Positions 24,665-31,221 of a stretch of 64,000 bases of DNA are shown here, one piece after another. The notes beneath the pieces were generated by a model. That model had not been told where the DNA came from. It made no database searches and worked only from the letters and a program-made list of their open reading frames with translations. Position numbers and translations under genes: made by a program. Origin of the DNA: Psychrobacillus sp. NEAU-3TGS. Lineage in GTDB: Bacteria; Bacillota; Bacilli; Bacillales_A; Planococcaceae. Every line of letters begins with the position of its first letter. The stretch's first letter is position 1. The stretch is from contig NZ_JAPNOZ010000010.1 of the NCBI RefSeq assembly GCF_029955155.1, forward strand, positions 277,561 through 341,560. The letters are read 5' to 3'.

Positions 24665-25105
24665 ATGGCGAAAAAAGGTTATTTTTTAATGGACACTGGC
24701 GAAAAAATCGAATTTGATTTATTCCCAAATGAAGCACCAAACACAGTTGCAAACTTTGAAGAGCTAGCAAACAGCGGATTTTATAACGGGGTTATTTTCC
24801 ACCGTGTTATTCCTGGTTTTGTAAGCCAAGGTGGAGATCCGACTGGTACAGGTATGGGCGGTAGCGGCAAAACAATTAAATGTGAAACTGCTGGCAATCC
24901 ACACAAACATGAAGCAGGTAGCCTATCTATGGCTCACGCTGGAAAAGATACAGGTTCAAGCCAGTTCTTTATCGTGCATGAACCACAACCACACTTAAAC
25001 GGTGTTCACACTGTTTTCGGTAAAGTGACTAGCGGCCTTGAAGTAGCAACAGCTATGAAAAACGGCGCTAAAATGGAAAAAGTAGAAGTTTTTGACGCTG
25101 AATAA
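24665..25105 (+). CDS. ppiB: peptidyl-prolyl cis-trans isomerase (cyclophilin)
   Basis: 146 residues, the whole cyclophilin domain: [21 protein letters not shown], the catalytic Arg in [17 protein letters not shown], the [16 protein letters not shown] core and the [12 protein letters not shown] end. It is cytoplasmic (no signal peptide) and speeds proline isomerisation during folding. Single gene with its own promoter and terminator. Confidence 0.95.
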   Translation: MAKKGYFLMDTGEKIEFDLFPNEAPNTVANFEELANSGFYNGVIFHRVIPGFVSQGGDPTGTGMGGSGKTIKCETAGNPHKHEAGSLSMAHAGKDTGSSQFFIVHEPQPHLNGVHTVFGKVTSGLEVATAMKNGAKMEKVEVFDAE

Positions 25106-25112
25106 TTAAAAT

Positions 25113-25147
25113 AAGCAGCTACCTTTAGTTAGGTTAGCTGCTTTTTA
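25113..25147 (+). terminator. terminator of ppiB
   Basis: AGCAGCTA pairs with TAGCTGCT and is followed by TTTT. Confidence 0.75.
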
Positions 25148-25174
25148 CTATGGTTAGAAAGTGTGGTGAAGATA

Positions 25175-25390
25175 ATGACACCATTATTTACAGGCAACTG
25201 GCTTGGTATTATTTCTACTGTGTGTTGGATTTTATGCTTTTATTTCCTCTTAACCTTCATTGAAAATTTGCGTAAAGGTGATGAGCGGATTACAAAGCAA
25301 TCTAAGATAGCTGCAATTATTTTTTTATCATTGGCCTTGTTGTTGCCGGCTGTGTTTAACTTTTATTTATTTGTACAGATGCATAGCTGA
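25175..25390 (+). CDS. small two-helix membrane protein
   Basis: 71 residues from ATG 25175 (MTPLFTGNWLGIIS). GTG codons in frame at 25163 and 25166 are other possible starts. Two hydrophobic helices (IISTVCWILCFYFLLTFIEN; IAAIIFLSLALLLPAVFNFYLF) flank a charged loop KGDERITKQSK. No known family is recognised. Confidence 0.55.
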   Translation: MTPLFTGNWLGIISTVCWILCFYFLLTFIENLRKGDERITKQSKIAAIIFLSLALLLPAVFNFYLFVQMHS

Positions 25391-25416
25391 AGCGTTTCTT
25401 TTGGAGACGCTATTTT

Positions 25417-25650
25417 TCATTCTTTCTTATAAAAACGCTCACCTGTTGTGGGATTATAATATACTCTCGTTTTTTCACCTGTAACAGGGTCAAGATTGAC
25501 CTCTTCTGTTCGCTCAAAGCCTTCTGCCACTTTTGTTCCATGATTGCGTCTAAACCGTTTGTCGTAAATAAAGTACCCAAGCAAAATAAAAGCTACAACG
25601 GCTATAATTTGCAATAAATATATACCTACTATAACGATGATTGCTGTCAT
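25417..25650 (-). CDS. single-pass membrane protein with Gly/Tyr-rich tail
   Basis: 77 residues: an N-terminal helix (MTAIIVIVGIYLLQIIAVVA) and a cytoplasmic tail with LDPVTGEKTRVYYNPTTGER, a two-times-repeated P-x-T-G-E motif. The function is unknown. The start overlaps the stop of the ybjQ-like gene by 4 bases, so it is translated with it. Confidence 0.6.
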   Translation of the reverse strand: MTAIIVIVGIYLLQIIAVVAFILLGYFIYDKRFRRNHGTKVAEGFERTEEVNLDPVTGEKTRVYYNPTTGERFYKKE

Positions 25651-25967
25651 AGTTTCTCTACAACAACTGCTGTTCCGTATGCCACAATCTCACTCATATT
25701 ATTACCAATCTCGCCTGAATCATATCGCATCATAACGATAGCGTTCGCATTCATAAGATGTGCATTTTTTATCATTCGGTCCATCGCTTCTTTCCTTGAA
25801 TCCTCTAGCATCGCGGTATATTGCTTGATCTCCCCACCAACTAAACCTTTAAGTCCTGCCATAATGTCTCCGCCAAGCCCTCTACTTCTTACAATTAGAC
25901 CATATGCAGGTCCTTTAACTTCGACAATTTTATATCCTTCTATTTTTTCCGTTGTCACTACTAACAT
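25647..25967 (-). CDS. YbjQ/UPF0145 family protein
   Basis: 106 residues: VVTTEKIEGYKIVEVKGPAY, then SRGLGGDIMAGLKGLVGGEI and NAHLMNANAIVMMRYDS. This is the full YbjQ domain, a small pentamer-forming protein sometimes called heavy-metal-binding although the function is not settled. Its ribosome site is AAGGAG. It is cotranscribed with the following small membrane protein; a GntR/DUF1648 pair lies upstream on the same strand. Confidence 0.85.
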   Translation of the reverse strand: MLVVTTEKIEGYKIVEVKGPAYGLIVRSRGLGGDIMAGLKGLVGGEIKQYTAMLEDSRKEAMDRMIKNAHLMNANAIVMMRYDSGEIGNNMSEIVAYGTAVVVEKL

Positions 25968-26027
25968 ATAAATCGCTCCTTAATGTCGCAAATTTTTCTT
26001 ACACCTAAATTATGAATCTATATAACG

Positions 26028-27134
26028 CTATAAACTAAATGCGATAACTATAATTAAAATAAGCGGTCCAAATAAAACAATCCAACTTATTGGTCTCCCA
26101 AAATTAAGTGTCCAACCAACACCAAACCGCTTTTCAACTAGAATGCTAGGATCATCTTTATTGATGTAAATGATTCCACCTTTCCAATATTTATCGTCAT
26201 CGACTGCGATTTTATCTTCGAGACTCGGGCTATCCCCTTCTAACTTTAATCGTGAGCCACTCTGTCCAACCTTCACTACATAAATACCGACTCCCACAAA
26301 AGTTAGCACTAAAATAGTAAGTGGAAGTGCGAACATAACCCAGGCAGATCCTACCTCTGGGTGGATCGTTTGTAAATGAAAATAACCCATCATTAAAGTC
26401 ATTGTTATTGTCATAAATAATGCGAACCAGCTGCTATATTTTCGGAATGCTAGTTGCTGTGACACAGACGATTTTTTATTGGCTGGATTGATCTTTGCTC
26501 CTGCAAACCTCATCCCTTCACTCATTAAAAGGAACATTCCTTGCATGACAAGTAAAATAAGTGGCATGGAGATAGCACTGAAATAGGTTTTCTCGCTAAA
26601 TGCATCTGGTTGCCCAGAAGGACCCCAATGAGTAGGAATCATATCTGGCATTTGAGCGTATTTCATAAATGTGTAAATGATTAAGCCTACCGTAATAATC
26701 ATTGGAATAATAAAGACAATTCGTGGTATTAGCTGAAGCTTCTCTTGAAATTGCAAGTCTACTACACGCACTTCCTTTTTCCCGGTCGTCCATCCTTGCA
26801 CTTCTTTCAACCTTTTCACACGGACATGCATCACGAAATAATAACCTAACCCAATAAAGAGTATGCAAAATTGAACGCCAATACTAATAATCGATAGCAC
26901 TTCTTCTGTCGGAGATTGAGTTAAAGCCCAAATTAGATAAGCTGCAAGCACAATAATTCCTACCGTTAAGACAACCGAAGTGTACCTTTTTTTATATGCT
27001 ACGATAGTTGTTTCTTTTGTATATTGTTCTGGTATATATACTCCAAATGCTTCTGTTTGTTTTAGCAATTTCGGTGTGAATGCTTGTAGTATCGTGATAA
27101 AAAGTAAAATGAAGCCAAACAAAAAAACAATCAT
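26028..27134 (-). CDS. DUF1648-containing membrane protein
   Basis: 368 residues with about eight helices. The DUF1648 stretch (about 145-195) includes PDMIPTHWGPSGQPDAFSEK, the signature found in SdpI-like immunity proteins and in several uncharacterised Bacillus membrane proteins. The C-terminus has a short soluble piece (VDDDKYWKGGIIYINKDDPS) typical of the DUF5808 tail. The start overlaps the stop of the upstream GntR gene by 4 bases, so the regulator probably controls it. The role is unknown; immunity to a membrane toxin is one possibility. Confidence 0.75.
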   Translation of the reverse strand: MIVFLFGFILLFITILQAFTPKLLKQTEAFGVYIPEQYTKETTIVAYKKRYTSVVLTVGIIVLAAYLIWALTQSPTEEVLSIISIGVQFCILFIGLGYYFVMHVRVKRLKEVQGWTTGKKEVRVVDLQFQEKLQLIPRIVFIIPMIITVGLIIYTFMKYAQMPDMIPTHWGPSGQPDAFSEKTYFSAISMPLILLVMQGMFLLMSEGMRFAGAKINPANKKSSVSQQLAFRKYSSWFALFMTITMTLMMGYFHLQTIHPEVGSAWVMFALPLTILVLTFVGVGIYVVKVGQSGSRLKLEGDSPSLEDKIAVDDDKYWKGGIIYINKDDPSILVEKRFGVGWTLNFGRPISWIVLFGPLILIIVIAFSL

Positions 27135-27520
27135 GATGTCCCCTCCTTAATGTTCTGCACGAGTTGCCTTACCATGACGACCATTTCTTCCTCTGACAGC
27201 TTTAACACTAACCCTTCCGCTATTAATGGGCGTATTTGTTCTGCTAATTTTTGTTGTTCTTGTGCTGTAGCTTTTGGTATTCCATTTGGTTGTATAATAA
27301 CGCCTGATTTTGCGACGATTTGGATAAACTCTTTTTCCTCTAAGTAATGATAGGCTTTATTCACTGTATGCATATTCATACCTAAATCTGCGGCAAATGC
27401 ACGAACTGATGGCAATGAGTTGCCTGGCTTTAACTCGCCTCTTGCAATTCCTTCAATAAGTTGCTGAGCTAGTTGTAAATAGATTGGAACGGATGAATTG
27501 GTTTGTATTTCTATGAACAT
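27131..27520 (-). CDS. GntR-family regulator, YtrA/YhcF subfamily
   Basis: 129 residues. The winged helix begins SVPIYLQLAQQLIEGIARGE and continues LPSVRAFAADLGMNMHTVNKAYHYLEEKEFI. The C-terminal tail is short, as in the YtrA subfamily, with no large ligand domain. ATG at 27520 follows AGGAGG by 8 nt. It is first in the operon with the DUF1648 gene. A 16-bp near-palindrome lies about 50 bp upstream and may be its operator. Confidence 0.85.
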   Translation of the reverse strand: MFIEIQTNSSVPIYLQLAQQLIEGIARGELKPGNSLPSVRAFAADLGMNMHTVNKAYHYLEEKEFIQIVAKSGVIIQPNGIPKATAQEQQKLAEQIRPLIAEGLVLKLSEEEMVVMVRQLVQNIKEGTS

Positions 27521-27569
27521 GGTACTACCTCCTCTATTTACCTTTGTTCTACTTCTATTGTAACACATT

Positions 27570-27585
27570 TGTTATATATATGACA
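27570..27585. promoter_or_regulatory. candidate GntR operator
   Basis: TGTTATATATATGACA is a dyad with a single mismatched pair, upstream of the regulator gene. This is inferred from position and symmetry only. Confidence 0.4.
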
Positions 27586-27712
27586 GAACAAAACATCATG
27601 TTAGGCGGTGCTACGTACATAATGGGAATAATGTGTCATGGTACGTTGAATAAAGTATCCGCTGAGATTTTTGCCTCAGAGAGAGAGCTGAGCTTCAACG
27701 CCGCTTAATTGT

Positions 27713-27800
27713 AACTTGGACGATCTCTTCTAATTGTTGGACAATCTCTCACCAAAGGTGGGCGATCTTCTTCGAAAACTGGACAATCAAGCTAAAGCTA
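27713..27800. repeat. 21-nt degenerate array, four units
   Basis: The core TGGACAATCT (variants TGGACGATCT, TGGGCGATCT) starts at 27717, 27738, 27759 and 27780, an exact 21-nt period with variable spacers. The 27569-27845 gap has no supported gene. Confidence 0.75.
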
Positions 27801-27845
27801 ATAGCGCTTCCTTAAGATATATTATCCCAATTGCCTAAAGCACAA

Positions 27846-27878
27846 AAAAGCCCTGCCCACGTATGTGAGCAAGGCTAG
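27846..27878 (-). terminator. terminator of the lysis operon
   Basis: On the minus strand AGCCTTGCTCAC pairs with GTGGGCAGGGCT (one G-U, one mismatch) and is followed by TTTTTT. Confidence 0.8.
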
Positions 27879-27885
27879 TCGTTCT

Positions 27886-28575
27886 TTATTTCACTCTCAA
27901 TACTTGTCCAATATAGATGGTGTAATTGGCATCCAGCCCATTCCAGTCCTTAATCTGCTGGGCAGTGCTACCATACCTCTGACTTAAGGAATACACAGTG
28001 TCGCCACTCACTACAGTATGATAAACTGCGGTGCTTTTCTTTGGAAGATTAAAGCTTTTGACGATTCCATTTACATGACCTCGGGCAAGTGATTCAATAA
28101 AAGAGGACGTTTTCAATTTTGTCGCATCATTTACATTATCTATAAAACCATTCTCCGTTAAAATGGCTGGCATATTTGACTCACGTAACATGTGGAAGTT
28201 TTCTTGTTTTTTACCGCGATCATTAAAACTCACAAGCTTTAATATTTCTGCATGGATCGTATTTTGATAAGTTGTAGTAGGTACCCCTACCCCCGGGTAA
28301 ACATAGTCCTCGTAGCCAGTCCCACCACCTGCATTAATATGAACCGACAGAAGGAAATCCGCTCCCCAAGCATTCGCTGCATTTGTACGTTGTGCTAATG
28401 TTAAAGATTGATCACCGGTGCGACTCATTAATACACTTACATTATTGTACTCAGCAATAAGTATATCTTTGACTCTAGTAGCAATTTGCAATGTTAGATT
28501 TTTCTCCAGCAAGCCATTTCCTGTTGCGCCTGGATCTGTTCCACCATGTCCTGCATCAATGAATACTTTTACCAT
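27886..28575 (-). CDS. phage-type N-acetylmuramoyl-L-alanine amidase with LysM
   Basis: 229 residues. The Amidase_3 domain (about 1-175) has zinc ligands in FIDAGHGG, the Glu in LEKNLTLQ, the His in LSVHINAGG and the catalytic Glu in AILTENGFIDN. A C-terminal LysM domain follows (YHTVVSGDTVYSLSQRYG). There is no signal peptide, so exit needs the holin encoded just upstream. It is close in layout to XlyA/XlyB/CwlA endolysins. ATG at 28575 is preferred; ATG 28578 and GTG 28584 are also in frame near GAGGTG. Confidence 0.9.
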   Translation of the reverse strand: MVKVFIDAGHGGTDPGATGNGLLEKNLTLQIATRVKDILIAEYNNVSVLMSRTGDQSLTLAQRTNAANAWGADFLLSVHINAGGGTGYEDYVYPGVGVPTTTYQNTIHAEILKLVSFNDRGKKQENFHMLRESNMPAILTENGFIDNVNDATKLKTSSFIESLARGHVNGIVKSFNLPKKSTAVYHTVVSGDTVYSLSQRYGSTAQQIKDWNGLDANYTIYIGQVLRVK

Positions 28576-28682
28576 CATTATCACCTCATATTAGTTTTGA
28601 ATGCTAGAAGAGAATGCTTGTCCACTAATTTAAATATTACACAGCAATCACCACCTTAAAGAAAAAACTGTCTAGAGTCAGC

Positions 28683-28952
28683 TTATTTTGGTTTGATATA
28701 CTTCATTGCGCTATTGCTATCGGCAAACTTACTTGTCGTAGGGTCTTGAATAATCCCCAGTGTCGCTAATAATCCGAAAACTACATTTACAAAAGCAAAT
28801 ATCCAGTCTTTCATCTCCTCTGTTACATGAAAATCGGTTAACCCTGCAGCATGAGTTCCTATTAAAAGTAATTCAGTTAATATCAATAGTTGAGCGACGA
28901 ACCCTGTAATCCAAATCTTATTTTTAAAACGAACTTTCCAGTTAATCTTCAT
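28683..28952 (-). CDS. phi-LC3-family phage holin
   Basis: 89 residues: INWKVRFKNKIWITGFVAQL, two transmembrane helices, and the TLGIIQDPTTSKFADSNSAM signature of the phi-LC3 holin family, with a basic C-terminus. It makes membrane holes that release the amidase. It overlaps the upstream XhlA-like gene by 4 bases. Confidence 0.92.
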   Translation of the reverse strand: MKINWKVRFKNKIWITGFVAQLLILTELLLIGTHAAGLTDFHVTEEMKDWIFAFVNVVFGLLATLGIIQDPTTSKFADSNSAMKYIKPK

Positions 28953-29242
28953 ACTTGCTGAGCCTCCTGAATAATTTTGAGATTATCAATTCTTTTATGA
29001 GCCTGCATGGAGCTCTCCTCTACTCGTGCCACACGTTCGGCTAGTAAGTCCATTTGCTTTTCAATCGCCTTCAAATCGATTCGAATCGATTCCACACCAT
29101 TCGTAATAGCATCTAGCTTCGTTTCCATAACTGCCGTTTTTGCGGCATCTGCTTTTACATCTTTGTCGCGGTTACGACCAAATGACAGTAATCCTATTAA
29201 TAAACCTAAAACGGTGCAACCAATACCGATAAACGCCTCCAT
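28949..29242 (-). CDS. XhlA-like membrane coiled-coil lysis protein
   Basis: 97 residues: one N-terminal helix (FIGIGCTVLGLLIGLLSFG) and then a heptad-rich coiled coil (about 35-90: MDLLAERVARVEESSMQAHK). Size, gene order and coiled coil resemble PBSX XhlA, which acts with the holin and amidase in lysis. The orientation of the helix (N-terminal here) differs from the C-terminal helix of XhlA, so the homology is not certain. Ribosome site GGAGGTG. Confidence 0.65.
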   Translation of the reverse strand: MEAFIGIGCTVLGLLIGLLSFGRNRDKDVKADAAKTAVMETKLDAITNGVESIRIDLKAIEKQMDLLAERVARVEESSMQAHKRIDNLKIIQEAQQV

Positions 29243-29300
29243 TTTGCACCTCCATCTATCTTAAGTTTTCAATAACTCTCTTCACTACTAGGTGGGTTTA

Positions 29301-29319
29301 TACGTCAACCGTACGTCAA
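29301..29319 (-). promoter_or_regulatory. tandem TTGACGTA repeats before the lysis operon
   Basis: On the minus strand TTGACGTA occurs twice with an 11-bp offset (29319-29312 and 29308-29301). The first copy overlaps the stop codon of the Xpf-like gene. This is a candidate late-promoter activator site, placed between the regulator and the lysis genes. Confidence 0.45.
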
Positions 29320-29792
29320 GAAACGAGTACTTTGACTTTTTCTTTGGCACGATCAATGTATTGTTGAATGGTTCTCTTCTTAAGATTCAGCTCCTCTGCA
29401 ATCTCTGTCAGACTCATCCCATACGCCATATGCATTAAATAGCATTGTCTCTCTCTATGGGAAAGCTCTATTAAGATCGAAATAATCTTCTGTTTTTGTT
29501 CTTCGCTTAAACTAGTTTGCTCAGTTTCCAATTCAATCGTTGGAAATAAATCCATATCCAATAATGCACGGCGTTGATATATAGACCTTTTATCTGTTCC
29601 ATGAAGATTTCCTGGTCTTCTTCCTTTTTTCATCCATTCCAATGCATAAGACATGTCATCTATCATGCTATTAATGATTTTGATATCTGCATTGTCTTTA
29701 GGATTCATTGGATCCAATCGTTCCTTTAGATGCTCCAGCTCTTTTCTATGGTAGGTATATTCTTTTATCAATTTTTCGGCCCAATTCAACAT
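29316..29792 (-). CDS. Xpf/ArpU-like phage sigma-type late regulator
   Basis: 158 residues. The C-terminal 60 form a sigma region 4 helix-turn-helix (LSHRERQCYLMHMAYGMSLTEIAEELNLKKRTIQQYIDRAKEKV). The N-terminal half is helical and charged. The size and its place after an xtrA-like gene match PBSX Xpf, the positive factor for late prophage genes. Its ribosome site GGAGGAG lies only 33 nt after a strong terminator, leaving no room for a promoter. Here the only genes behind it are the lysis genes. Confidence 0.8.
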   Translation of the reverse strand: MLNWAEKLIKEYTYHRKELEHLKERLDPMNPKDNADIKIINSMIDDMSYALEWMKKGRRPGNLHGTDKRSIYQRRALLDMDLFPTIELETEQTSLSEEQKQKIISILIELSHRERQCYLMHMAYGMSLTEIAEELNLKKRTIQQYIDRAKEKVKVLVS

Positions 29793-29824
29793 AGGAAACT
29801 CCTCCTTTTTTAATTGAAAATCCT

Positions 29825-29879
29825 ATAAAAAAGAGGACAACAAAAGACCAGCAAGATGCTGAAATCGTTTGTTGTCCTC
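29825..29879 (-). terminator. strong terminator between xtrA and the Xpf-like gene
   Basis: GAGGACAACAAA and TTTGTTGTCCTC are exact 12-bp arms with an inner small stem, followed by TTTTTTAT on the minus strand. Expression of the downstream regulator would need read-through. Confidence 0.85.
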
Positions 29880-29919
29880 CAGATGACTGGTGGGACTATT
29901 ATGATTGTTTATCCAATAA

Positions 29920-30117
29920 TTAAAAATCCTCTCCCTCGTTCCATTTTACACGCACAACTTTTCCTTGATGTGTTTTAATCGTCGTATCAGCGAATGCTGG
30001 CAACTCTGTCATTTTTGCAGTATTTTTACTAATCACTACTATGCATGGATTCGGAATTTCTTTTGTGTTGAGATTGATATTGCCATTTGAATCTACTTCT
30101 ACGTCTTTCATTCTCAT
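29920..30117 (-). CDS. XtrA-like phage protein
   Basis: 65 residues ending with the XtrA pattern (TELPAFADTTIKTHQGKVVR and then EGEDF). In PBSX-like phages xtrA precedes xpf; the same order is seen here. The function is not established. ATG 30117 follows GAGGTGAG, and the strong promoter at 30217-30189 points into it. Confidence 0.75.
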   Translation of the reverse strand: MRMKDVEVDSNGNINLNTKEIPNPCIVVISKNTAKMTELPAFADTTIKTHQGKVVRVKWNEGEDF

Positions 30118-30135
30118 ACATATCTCACCTCATCG

Positions 30136-30151
30136 GTTCCGTAAACGGAAC
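30136..30151. promoter_or_regulatory. operator-like dyad 1
   Basis: GTTCCGTAAACGGAAC, a 16-bp dyad just before xtrA. Confidence 0.7.
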
Positions 30152-30166
30152 AATAATAGAACGTTA

Positions 30167-30182
30167 GTTCTTATTTAGGAAT
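30167..30182. promoter_or_regulatory. operator-like dyad 2 (degenerate)
   Basis: GTTCTTATTTAGGAAT fits the 16-bp consensus GTTCCGTTTACGGAAC loosely. It lies just past the -10 of the leftward promoter, 31 bp from dyad 1. Confidence 0.45.
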
Positions 30183-30188
30183 GAATCT

Positions 30189-30217
30189 ATCATATAATTA
30201 ATAGAAACCTCTGTCAA
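30189..30217 (-). promoter_or_regulatory. strong leftward promoter of the prophage island
   Basis: A perfect TTGACA (30217-30212), 17-bp spacer and TATGAT (30194-30189). Dyads 2 and 3 flank it closely, so repressor binding there would block it. Confidence 0.85.
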
Positions 30218-30224
30218 CAGAAAA

Positions 30225-30240
30225 GTTCCCAAAACGGAAC
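30225..30240. promoter_or_regulatory. operator-like dyad 3
   Basis: GTTCCCAAAACGGAAC, 8 bp upstream of the leftward -35 box and 58 bp from dyad 2. Confidence 0.65.
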
Positions 30241-30255
30241 TAATTATTTTATTTT

Positions 30256-30271
30256 GTTGCATTTACGGAAT
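30256..30271. promoter_or_regulatory. operator-like dyad 4 (partial)
   Basis: GTTGCATTTACGGAAT matches the consensus at 13 of 16 positions. It lies 31 bp from dyad 3 and just upstream of the likely repressor promoter (TTGAGT near 30274). Confidence 0.5.
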
Positions 30272-30320
30272 TATTGAGTTAGAATTCTGACTATAGATAA
30301 TATGTAAGGAGATTACAGCT

Positions 30321-30662
30321 GTGAAGAACTTCGGAACATTATTAAAAGAGCTAAGACTGAACAGAAAACTCACTATTGAACAATTAGCTGATTCTTTAAA
30401 TTCAAAATTTGATAGCAGAATTAGTAAAAGCTCTATAAGTCGTTGGGAAAACGGCGAAGCCGATCCTAAGTTAGAATATGTGCGATTACTGGCAGATTTT
30501 TTTCAAGTTCCTGGTCAGTACTTCTTAGGAGAAGACTCAGAAAAAATCTTGGATAGCCAGAAAATCGTAACAATTGCAGCGCATATTGATGAAGATGTCA
30601 CGGAGGAAGAAATGGAAGACATTAAGAAATATATTGAGTTTATTAAATCGCAACGCGGATAA
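30321..30662 (+). CDS. cI-like phage repressor (XRE family)
   Basis: 113 residues. The N-terminal helix-turn-helix (FGTLLKELRLNRKLTIEQLA, then SISRWENGEADPKLEYVRLLADFF) is followed by a short acidic C-terminal part (VTEEEMEDIKKYIEFIKS). This is the size and layout of PBSX Xre and SPbeta-like short repressors. It starts at GTG after AAGGAG. It is divergent from xtrA across an operator region and is cotranscribed with an ImmA-like protease that may cleave it. Confidence 0.9.
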   Translation: MKNFGTLLKELRLNRKLTIEQLADSLNSKFDSRISKSSISRWENGEADPKLEYVRLLADFFQVPGQYFLGEDSEKILDSQKIVTIAAHIDEDVTEEEMEDIKKYIEFIKSQRG

Positions 30663-30675
30663 ATGAGGTGTATAT

Positions 30676-31134
30676 ATGACGTATGATCGACTAAAAATGG
30701 AGTACCCACATATTAAAATCATTGAAAAAGCCTTACCAAAAGGTCTCCCAGGTTTATATTATGATAACGTCATTGAAATTGATAAATTCAAAGATAAATA
30801 TGAAAAGCATTGTATTTTAGCAGAAGAGCTTGGTCATTATGAGACGACCTATGGAGACATTACAGATTTAAGTGATATGAGAAGTATAAAAATAGAACAA
30901 ATTGCTCGAAGATGGGGTTATGAAAAGATTGTTTCTTTGGATCAGCTAATTGATTGCTACGAAAAAGGACAAACAACACTGGAAGAAGTGTGTACAAACC
31001 TTGAAGTAACTCCCGAGTATTTAAAAAACGTAATCGATTATTATATTGAAAAATATGGTCTCTTTAAATTACACAGAGAATACAGGATTACCTTTGAGCC
31101 ACTTAACATTAAGAGGATAGAAAAAGAAGATTGA
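30676..31134 (+). CDS. ImmA/IrrE-type metallopeptidase
   Basis: 152 residues. The DUF955 motif is present as HCILAEELGHYETTYGD (about residues 48-64), the E-E-L-G-H variant of the HExxH zinc site usual in phage ImmA proteins. GLYYDNVIEIDK precedes it and a helical C-terminus follows. In ICEBs1 ImmA cleaves its partner repressor ImmR after a signal, and PBSX-like phages have a similar pair. It begins 13 bp after the repressor stop with AATGAGGTG as ribosome site. Confidence 0.88.
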   Translation: MTYDRLKMEYPHIKIIEKALPKGLPGLYYDNVIEIDKFKDKYEKHCILAEELGHYETTYGDITDLSDMRSIKIEQIARRWGYEKIVSLDQLIDCYEKGQTTLEEVCTNLEVTPEYLKNVIDYYIEKYGLFKLHREYRITFEPLNIKRIEKED

Positions 31135-31154
31135 ATAAAGGAAAAGGATGAAAA

Positions 31155-31192
31155 GGATGACTTAAAGGCAATTCTACCTCTAAGTCATCCCT
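31155..31192 (+). terminator. terminator after the ImmA-like gene
   Basis: GGATGACTTA and TAAGTCATCC are exact arms. It marks the right edge of the island. Confidence 0.75.
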
Positions 31193-31221
31193 ACCTTTAA
31201 AAAAGTAAATAAGAACACTTA

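Noticed and set aside
27846..31192. Complete inducible prophage or integrative element
   Set aside because: No integrase, terminase, capsid, tail or conjugation genes, and no attachment-site repeats were seen at the edges. It is described as a lysis island instead.
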